Positions 22,585 to 28,441 of a stretch of 28,441 bases of DNA are shown piece after piece. The notes under the pieces are model-generated. The model saw nothing but the letters and a program-made list of their open reading frames with translations, ran no database searches and was not told where the DNA came from. Within the stretch, counting starts at the first letter, position 1. The number at the start of each line of letters is the position of its first letter. The stretch lies in assembly GCF_051954575.1 (NCBI RefSeq), contig NZ_JBQCHP010000003.1:1-28441 (forward strand), in the 5' to 3' direction. Position numbers and translations under genes: made by a program. This stretch comes from Dyella_B sp035690825. GTDB taxonomy: Bacteria > Pseudomonadota > Gammaproteobacteria > Xanthomonadales > Rhodanobacteraceae.

Positions 22585-23643
22585 TCAGCCACGTTGCCCG
22601 GCCGCATCCAGCGCCGCCAGCACCATCGGCCAGTCCGCAGCGGCGCCCGGTGTCGCAAACTGATAGATGATGCGGTGCTCGTACGCCTGGCCCGGACGCA
22701 GGATTGTCGGCGGAAACTGCGGATGGTTCGGTGCATCCGGAAAATCTTGCGGCTCCAGGCACACGCCCCGACCAAGCTCGGGATGGCTGCGATCCAGCCC
22801 CTGCCCTTCATAAAGCTGCACGGCCGGCGCAGGGCTGATCAGCCGCATCGCCACGCCGCTGTGCGGCGAATACAGTTCGGCACTGCACTGGCGGTCGGCG
22901 GACAGCACCAGGCAATGGTCGAAGCCGCCGCTCGCCTGCAGTTGCGCGCGGCTTGCCGCGCGACGCTCATCCAACGTGGCCGGCACGCGGAAATCGAACG
23001 CCGTGCCGTTCACGCTCGCCATCTCGCCAGTGGGAATCAACTGCCGGTCGACCGGCAGATACTGCTCCACCGGCACGCGCAGAATCTGCGTTGCGACGGG
23101 CACGGCGGGATCGCCGGCAAGATTGAAATACGGATGATGCGTAAGGTTCAACGGCGTGGCCGCATCGGTGCGCGCGCGATACGTCAGTTGCAAACGTTGC
23201 CGAGCAAGCACAAATTCGGCCTCCACCTGCAGTTCGCCGGGATAGCCTTCTTCACCATCCGGCGAGGCGTAACGCAACAACAGCCGTTGCGGTTCGCATG
23301 CGGCAATCGTCCACACCCGGCGGCCGAAACCGACATGGCCGCCATGCAGGTGATTGACACCTTCGTTGGCGCTCAGCGCATGGCGCCGTCCATCCAGTTC
23401 GAAGCTGGCGCCGCCGATGCGATTGCCGTAGCGACCGACCAGCACGCCAAGGTAGTCGCGATCGTTGCAGTAGGCATGCAGATCCGGCAAGCCGAGCACC
23501 ACGTCGACCGGTCCGTGTGCCGTTTCGATCTGCAGCCTGCGCAGGATGCCGCCGTAGGTCAACACTTCCGCTTTCACCCCTTCGCTTGCCAGGGTGACGG
23601 CGTGAATCACGGTATCGCCGAGTCGTCCAAATTCGCGTTGCAT
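22585..23643 (-). CDS. galM: Cytoplasmic aldose 1-epimerase
   Basis: A 352-residue GalM-family mutarotase. Visible family segments are GRYGNRIGGASFELDG, LSANEGVNHLHGG, YASPDGEEGYPGEL, LTHHPYFNLAG (catalytic histidine), GFDHCLVL, VQLYEGQGLD and VCLEPQDFPDAPNHPQF (catalytic glutamate). No signal peptide, so it acts in the cytoplasm and complements the exported enzyme at 9940; the two are clearly related but diverged. ATG 23643 is preferred; a GTG at 23670 is possible, and neither has a good ribosome-binding site. It is divergent from the TonB receptor, suggesting shared control of sugar entry and anomer exchange. Confidence 0.92.
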   Translation of the reverse strand: MQREFGRLGDTVIHAVTLASEGVKAEVLTYGGILRRLQIETAHGPVDVVLGLPDLHAYCNDRDYLGVLVGRYGNRIGGASFELDGRRHALSANEGVNHLHGGHVGFGRRVWTIAACEPQRLLLRYASPDGEEGYPGELQVEAEFVLARQRLQLTYRARTDAATPLNLTHHPYFNLAGDPAVPVATQILRVPVEQYLPVDRQLIPTGEMASVNGTAFDFRVPATLDERRAASRAQLQASGGFDHCLVLSADRQCSAELYSPHSGVAMRLISPAPAVQLYEGQGLDRSHPELGRGVCLEPQDFPDAPNHPQFPPTILRPGQAYEHRIIYQFATPGAAADWPMVLAALDAAGQRG

Positions 23644-24015
23644 GAGTCGATTCGCACAGAAACAAGCCACGCAGCATAGCGAGCTTCACCAGCTTCGAAC
23701 CATGGCAAGAACGGTATGCCGGCACGGCAATTCGGCATTGCGGCAGCGCAACAGATAGTGCATCGCATCATTGCAATAACCGTATCGATTTGGCGATTTA
23801 AATCATTGGTTTCTTATCGCCACGCCATCCCATACTCCGGCCGAACGTGATCGCGGGTAACACAACGATCACTTCCTGCTGATCGCTCACCCCTTGCATC
23901 CGCGGTCGCACGTGACCGCAAAACCAAAGGGCCTGTAGCCGTTCGGCATATGGTTCGACGCACCCACGTAGGTGCGCGACATAACGAGACCTTTGGGAGA
24001 GGGGAGTCAAGCACC
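23644..24015. promoter_or_regulatory. Divergent regulatory region galM / TonB receptor
   Basis: A 372-base intergenic region. It holds an AT-rich patch (about 23770-23815) with the palindrome GATTTAAATC (23795-23804), probably near the promoters. Three hairpin-capable inverted repeats lie on the receptor side: GTGATCG/CGATCAC (23847-23872, 12-base spacer), GCGGTC/GACCGC (23902-23919, six-base spacer) and CGCACC/GGTGCG (23959-23976, six-base spacer). GGGGAG at 24001-24006 is the receptor ribosome-binding site. No confident -35/-10 pair or known regulator site was identified. Confidence 0.45.
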
Positions 24016-26712
24016 ATGCAGAACGTACGTAATGCGCAGCGCACGCAGCGCCTGATGTTCCGTGTATTGCCGGCGGCGCTCGCCCTGGCACTGGCCACCA
24101 CCGCGCATGCGCAAAACACGACCAACGACAACGCCCCGTGCAAAACCACCACGGCCGACGGCAAGCCATGCAAGCGCAGCACCGACATCACCCAGCTCGA
24201 TACCGTGCAGGTGAACGGCGTGCGCGGCAGTATCGCCGATGCCATCGCGATCAAGCAGAGCAGTCCGTTGATCGTCGATTCGATCGTGGCCGAAGACGTC
24301 GGCAAGCTGCCCGACAACAGCGTGGCCGCAGCGCTGCAGCGCGTGACCGGCGTGCAAGTGGCGCGCAGCGGCGGCGAAGTGAATACCGTGCTGATTCGCG
24401 GCCTGCCCGATGTGGTGACCACTTTCAGCGGTCGCAATATCTTCACCACCACCGGACGCAGCATTGCGCTGGCGGATATTCCCGCCGACCTGGTGGAGCG
24501 CGTGGACGTCTACAAGACCAATGATGCACGCAGCATCGAAGGCGGCATCGGCGGCCTGATCGACGTGCGCCTGCGCCGCCCGTTCGACTTCAAGGACGAC
24601 TGGACCCTGGCCGGCACCGCCAATGGCATCTACAGCCGCAATGCCGGCCATACCGATCCCTTCGGCAGCATCACCGCCAACAAGATCTGGCATACCGATG
24701 CCGGCAAGTTCGGCGTGATGGCGGCGGCCTCGTATCAGAAGCAGCGTTACGAGGAAAGCAGCACCTTCAATTTCATTTCCGACCTGCGCGACAACCCGAT
24801 GGGCACGGGCGGCAAGGTGTATATCCCCGAAACCATCGGTTCCATCTACAACCTGGGCGATCGCACCCGCCGCTCGGCCAACTTCACCGTGCAGTGGGCG
24901 CCCAACGACAAGACCGACATCTATTTCGAGAACTTCTACGTCGGCTATCGCAACACGTACAACAACCCGTTCTGGATTCCGCTGCCGGTGATCGCCAACG
25001 GCAGCAACGTCACCAGCCTCACCACCAAGCCCGGCACCAACGTCGTACAAAGCCTGACCGCTGACAACATGTTCACCTTGACCAGCGACCAGGCGTTTCA
25101 ATCCAGCTCCGACACGTATCAGAGTGCGCTGGGCGGCAGCTGGAAGGGTGAGCGCGTGACGCTCTCCACGGATCTGGCCTATACCTACAGCAAGGCGTCT
25201 ACGCGCGATTTCATCCTGGATACCGGGTTTATCGCGCCGCGCATCACCATGAACTTCGACAACGGCGGCGCCACCAACGCCACGGTGACCAATGCCGATG
25301 GCAGCGCGTACAACCTCGCCAATCCGTCGAATTATTTTCTCAACCAGTATTACGACCAGTGGAACCACCAGACCGGCAAGGACTGGTCGTGGAAAAATGA
25401 CGCCACCATCAAGCTGGATGCCGGCCCCATCAACGCCATCGACGTGGGCTTGCGCGCAAGCTGGCGCAACGCCACCAACATTGCCGCCGATACCGGCGGA
25501 CGTCCGAACATCAGCGGCACCACGGCGTTCATGAGCAGCTTCCCCGGCATGGCCAGCCTGACGCCATCCAACCTGCTCGATGGCGCGCTCTATACCTCGC
25601 CCAATCAATGGATGCTGGCCAACCCCAACTATCTATTGACGCATTCGGCGCAGATACGCGTGGCGATGGGTTACAGCCCGTCCGCGCCGTTGGCCAATCC
25701 CGCGCTGTATTTCAACGACAAGGAAGACACTTACGCGCTGTATGCGCAGGCCCGTTATGGATTCAATCTCGGCGACGTCCCGGTGGACGGTGGCTTCGGC
25801 GTGCGCAGGGTGCGCTTGAATTCGACACTGCAAGGCACGGAGATCCTCGGTACCGAGCAGACGCCCGTCACCATCAACAAGAGCAGCGACGTATGGTTGC
25901 CGAGCTTCAGCGCCAACTTCAATCTGCGTGACGACCTGATCCTGCGCGCGGCGTACGGCAAGACCATCACGCGCCCCGCGTTCGCGGCGCTCAACCCGCA
26001 GCTGTCGCTGTACCAGGCCACCGCGACGATCCCGGCCAGCGGCAGTGGCGGCAATCCCAATCTCAATCCGGTGCGCTCGAGCAATACCGACCTGTCGCTG
26101 GAATGGTATTTCCGCCCTGCTTCGCTGCTCTCCGCGGCCGTGTTCCATCGCGACATCAACGGCTATATCCAGACCTACGCCGACAGCGAAGTGGTCGATG
26201 GCGTGAGCTACCTGGTGAGCCGTCCGCGCAACACCGGCAACGGCACGCTGGAAGGCGCGGAGCTGGCCTACACCCAGTTCTACGATTTCCTGCCGGGCTG
26301 GCTGTCCGGATTCGGCACGCAGCTCAATGCCACCTTCATCAACGCAAATACGCAATCGCCGACGGGACAACGGCAAGATCTGGTCAACGTTTCCAAGCGC
26401 GCCTATAACGCGATCCTGATCTACCAGAAAGGGCCCTACTCCGCCCGCCTTGCCTACAACTGGCGCAGCCGCTACGCCGTGGCCTACAACCCCGGCGGCG
26501 CGCAACCGCAATCCATCTACAACGCACCGGTGGACGATCTGGACTTTGCGGTGAACTACGACGTGAACAAGCATCTGACGCTCACGCTGGAAGGCACCAA
26601 CCTGATGGGGCGCGTGGTGCATACCCAGTTCGGCACCAGCCAGTACCTGTTTCCGCGCGACGCGATCATGATGGAACGTACTTTCATGTTCGGTGCACGC
26701 TTCCGCCTGTGA
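24016..26712 (+). CDS. TonB-dependent outer-membrane receptor
   Basis: An 898-residue outer-membrane transporter of the Xanthomonas/Caulobacter carbohydrate-type TonB receptor group. The signal peptide covers residues 1-32 (cleavage AHA/QN). A TonB-box-like TQLDTVQVNGVRGSI is near residue 60. The plug domain carries VDSIVAEDVGKLPDNSVAAALQRVTGVQV, VLIRGLPDV and ERVDVYKTNDARSIEGGIGGLIDVRLRRPF, and the remainder is a 22-strand barrel. Two cysteines (C42 and C52) lie between the signal and TonB box, possibly a disulfide. The last residues are GARFRL, so the protein ends in leucine rather than the usual phenylalanine. Start 24016 has GGGGAG nine bases upstream. Neighbouring GH51 and GalM genes suggest uptake of arabinose/galactose-containing oligosaccharides; substrate is inferred. 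Confidence 0.93.
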   Translation: MQNVRNAQRTQRLMFRVLPAALALALATTAHAQNTTNDNAPCKTTTADGKPCKRSTDITQLDTVQVNGVRGSIADAIAIKQSSPLIVDSIVAEDVGKLPDNSVAAALQRVTGVQVARSGGEVNTVLIRGLPDVVTTFSGRNIFTTTGRSIALADIPADLVERVDVYKTNDARSIEGGIGGLIDVRLRRPFDFKDDWTLAGTANGIYSRNAGHTDPFGSITANKIWHTDAGKFGVMAAASYQKQRYEESSTFNFISDLRDNPMGTGGKVYIPETIGSIYNLGDRTRRSANFTVQWAPNDKTDIYFENFYVGYRNTYNNPFWIPLPVIANGSNVTSLTTKPGTNVVQSLTADNMFTLTSDQAFQSSSDTYQSALGGSWKGERVTLSTDLAYTYSKASTRDFILDTGFIAPRITMNFDNGGATNATVTNADGSAYNLANPSNYFLNQYYDQWNHQTGKDWSWKNDATIKLDAGPINAIDVGLRASWRNATNIAADTGGRPNISGTTAFMSSFPGMASLTPSNLLDGALYTSPNQWMLANPNYLLTHSAQIRVAMGYSPSAPLANPALYFNDKEDTYALYAQARYGFNLGDVPVDGGFGVRRVRLNSTLQGTEILGTEQTPVTINKSSDVWLPSFSANFNLRDDLILRAAYGKTITRPAFAALNPQLSLYQATATIPASGSGGNPNLNPVRSSNTDLSLEWYFRPASLLSAAVFHRDINGYIQTYADSEVVDGVSYLVSRPRNTGNGTLEGAELAYTQFYDFLPGWLSGFGTQLNATFINANTQSPTGQRQDLVNVSKRAYNAILIYQKGPYSARLAYNWRSRYAVAYNPGGAQPQSIYNAPVDDLDFAVNYDVNKHLTLTLEGTNLMGRVVHTQFGTSQYLFPRDAIMMERTFMFGARFRL

Positions 26713-26720
26713 TTTCCCCT

Positions 26721-26756
26721 CCGTCGCCATCCACATGATGGCGGCGGTGCTTTTTT
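26721..26756 (+). terminator. Terminator after the TonB receptor gene
   Basis: An 11-pair stem (26721-26731 with 26737-26747, one G-U) closes a five-base loop and is followed by TGC and six T. It lies eight bases after the receptor stop and 16 bases before the arabinofuranosidase ATG. It may end most transcripts, lowering GH51 expression relative to the receptor, because no separate GH51 promoter fits in the gap. Confidence 0.85.
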
Positions 26757-26772
26757 CAGACAAGAAACCGCC

Positions 26773-28341
26773 ATGGCCGCTTCCCCAATGAAAAAACGTC
26801 TAAGCCTTTCCTTGCTGTGTTCTGCGCTGTTCTTTGCCAGCGGCTGGCTGCAAGCCGCCGAAGTCCAGGTGCAGGGCAGCTTGCACACCGACCAGCCTGG
26901 CCCGCAGGTGTCGCGCTACATTTTCGGCCAGTTCGCCGAACATCTCGGCACTGGCATCTACGGCGGCATCTGGGTCGGCCCCGATTCCAAGATTCCCAAC
27001 ACCAACGGCTATCGCAACGACGTGCTGGCCGCACTGAAAGCCATCCACGTGCCCGACGTGCGCTGGCCCGGCGGCTGCTTCGCCGACGAATACCACTGGC
27101 GCGACGGCATCGGCCCGCGCGACAAGCGGCCGACCAGTGTCAACACGCACTGGGGCGGCGTGGAAGAACCCAACAGCTTCGGCACGCACGAGTTCATGAA
27201 TTTCACCGAGTTGCTGGGCACCGATGCCTACGTCGCCGGCAACGTGGGCGATGCTTCGCCCGACGAAATGGCGCAGTGGGTGGAATATATGACCGCGCCC
27301 ACGCATTCGACCTTGGCTATGCAACGCCGCGCCAACGGCCGCGACAAGCCGTGGAAGGTGGCTTTCGTCGGCGTCGGCAACGAGCTGTGGGGCTGCGGCG
27401 GCAACATGCGCTCCGAATATGCCGCCGACGTGTATCGCCGCTACCAGACCTTCGTGAAGGCGCCAGCGGATCAAACCATCCTGAAGATCGCACCCGGTTC
27501 CAACGGCGACGATTACCACTGGACCGAAGTGATGATGCGCGAGGCCGGCAAGTTCATGAACGGCCTGAGCCTGCATTATTACACCGTACCCGGCGGTGGC
27601 TTTCCGCCGCGCGACTCGTCCACCGACTTTGACGAGACCGCATGGATCGACACCTTGCAGCAGGCATTGCGCATGGACGATCTGATCACCAGGCACAGCG
27701 CGATCATGGACAAATACGATCCGCAGAAGAAGATCGCCCTGGTGGTCGACGAATGGGGCACCTGGTACGCCAGCCTGCCCGGCAGCCATCCGGGTTTTCT
27801 GCAACAGCAGAACACCCTGCGCGATGCGCTGGTCGCCTCGCTGACGCTGGACATCTTCAGCGACCACGCCGATCGCGTGCGCATGGCCAACATCGCGCAG
27901 ATGGTCAACGTGCTGCAGTCGATGATCCTCACCGACGGCAACAAGATGCTGCTGACGCCGACGTATCACGTGTTCGCGATGTACCTGCCGTACCAGGACG
28001 CTACGCATCTACCGTTGGAGATTAGCGCGCCGACCTATCGCCACGGCGAATTCGCGGTGCCGGCGGTGCATGGCTCGGCGGTGAAAGCGAAGGACGGCCA
28101 TGTGTACGTGGCGTTGACCAATCTCGATCCGGAGCATGCGGCCGAAGTGAATGTGAAGCTCAGTGGTAAGGCCACGCAGGTGAGCGGGCAGATCCTGACT
28201 GCACCGGCGATGACGTCGCTCAATACATTCGAGCACGCGGACGCAGTGAAGCCTGTACCGTTCTCCGGAGCGCGAATCGATGGCAACGATTTGAAAGTTA
28301 AATTGCCAGCGAAGGCGATTGTCATGTTGAAGCTGCAGTGA
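26773..28341 (+). CDS. Secreted GH51 alpha-L-arabinofuranosidase
   Basis: A 522-residue glycoside hydrolase family 51 enzyme releasing terminal alpha-L-arabinofuranosyl residues from arabinan, arabinoxylan or arabinogalactan. A Sec signal peptide covers about 1-28 (KKRLSLSLLCSALFFASGWLQA/AE). The TIM barrel has IFGQFAEHLGTGIYGGIWVG and VRWPGGCFADEYHWRDGIGP. The acid/base is E204 in GVGNELWGCGG, and the nucleophile is E327 in VVDEWGTWY. A C-terminal beta-sandwich follows (about 420-522). Length is usual for bacterial GH51. Most bacterial GH51 enzymes are cytoplasmic; the signal peptide here implies a periplasmic or external site, consistent with oligosaccharides entering through the receptor upstream. 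The start may be ATG 26773 or ATG 26788; neither has a strong ribosome-binding site. Confidence 0.94.
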   Translation: MAASPMKKRLSLSLLCSALFFASGWLQAAEVQVQGSLHTDQPGPQVSRYIFGQFAEHLGTGIYGGIWVGPDSKIPNTNGYRNDVLAALKAIHVPDVRWPGGCFADEYHWRDGIGPRDKRPTSVNTHWGGVEEPNSFGTHEFMNFTELLGTDAYVAGNVGDASPDEMAQWVEYMTAPTHSTLAMQRRANGRDKPWKVAFVGVGNELWGCGGNMRSEYAADVYRRYQTFVKAPADQTILKIAPGSNGDDYHWTEVMMREAGKFMNGLSLHYYTVPGGGFPPRDSSTDFDETAWIDTLQQALRMDDLITRHSAIMDKYDPQKKIALVVDEWGTWYASLPGSHPGFLQQQNTLRDALVASLTLDIFSDHADRVRMANIAQMVNVLQSMILTDGNKMLLTPTYHVFAMYLPYQDATHLPLEISAPTYRHGEFAVPAVHGSAVKAKDGHVYVALTNLDPEHAAEVNVKLSGKATQVSGQILTAPAMTSLNTFEHADAVKPVPFSGARIDGNDLKVKLPAKAIVMLKLQ

Positions 28342-28374
28342 TTCGACGCGCCACACGTGACCCCGTGGCGGGGA

Positions 28375-28419
28375 GTAACCCCCAAACCCGGAAGACGGGC
28401 CAACAAAGAAAGGGGTTAC
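28375..28419. repeat. Inverted repeat after the GH51 gene
   Basis: GTAACCCC (28375-28382) and GGGGTTAC (28412-28419) form the outer arms, with an inner CCCG/CGGG hairpin. A run of seven C and an A-rich tail follow to the window edge. It could be an mRNA 3' structure or the start of a repeat element continuing beyond the window. No T-run follows, so terminator status is unproven. Confidence 0.4.
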
Positions 28420-28441
28420 CCCCCCCTAATAACCGTAAAAA

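Noticed and set aside
24007..25608. A 533-codon minus-strand frame opposite the TonB receptor
   Set aside because: Shadow of the receptor gene; no recognisable domain, and the receptor has signal peptide, plug and barrel features.
1..28441. CRISPR array, prophage, integron or insertion-sequence content
   Set aside because: No regularly spaced direct repeats, no transposase or integrase motifs, and no tRNA-associated attachment sites were seen.

Overview
The window is GC-rich chromosomal DNA. The gene families and operon style suggest a gammaproteobacterium of the order Xanthomonadales, probably Rhodanobacteraceae (Dyella, Rhodanobacter, Frateuria or a relative). Pointers are a Xanthomonas/Caulobacter-type TonB-dependent receptor linked to a glycoside hydrolase, a plant-type glutamate-cysteine ligase, the short SPSGRGLG/PHPDPLPGRER-coding hairpin repeats common between genes in this group, and a complete non-phosphorylative galactose pathway. 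This placement is inference from family content. No rRNA, tRNA, CRISPR array, phage or intact insertion sequence was seen.

Layout. 1-2798: a YjdM-like zinc-ribbon protein (-), then an OmpR-type response regulator with a TctE/QseC-type histidine kinase (+). 2943-4945: glutamate-cysteine ligase overlapping a LysE/ArgO-type exporter. 5037-7806: a bufferin-type copper-metallophore locus, with a DoxX membrane protein (-) divergent from bufA2-bufB-bufC (+); an AraC-family regulator follows. 8978-16519: galactose catabolism, with a FadR-type regulator, a secreted aldose 1-epimerase (-), a second FadR-type regulator, and the operon dgoK-dgoA-dgoD-SDR-SMP30 with start/stop overlaps. 16720-18132: a sugar/proton symporter behind a strongly structured leader. 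18133-20178: repeats, a stretch with no convincing gene, and two tandem paralogous secreted four-cysteine proteins of unknown function. 20198-23643: an M3 oligopeptidase lipoprotein and a cytoplasmic aldose 1-epimerase, both (-). 24016-28341: a TonB-dependent receptor and a secreted GH51 alpha-L-arabinofuranosidase.

How the genes fit together. The receptor could bring arabinose/galactose-containing oligosaccharides (arabinogalactan- or arabinan-like) across the outer membrane. The GH51 enzyme would trim arabinofuranose residues, and the secreted epimerase would equilibrate released sugars in the periplasm. The MFS permease would take up monosaccharide. The SDR and SMP-30 proteins would oxidise and delactonise galactose to galactonate, and DgoD, DgoK and DgoA would convert it to pyruvate and glyceraldehyde 3-phosphate (De Ley-Doudoroff route). 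The two FadR-type regulators are close paralogues and are the likely galactonate or KDGal sensors. No L-arabinose pathway is visible here, so arabinose released by GH51 must be handled elsewhere, or the SDR/lactonase pair has a broader substrate range.

The least explained parts are the CKG-repeat bufferin precursor with a repeat hairpin separating it from its maturation genes, the twin four-Cys secreted proteins whose leader and signal-peptide DNA are far more alike than their mature parts, the paired regulators flanking the secreted epimerase, and the hairpin-rich leaders upstream of the symporter and the receptor.
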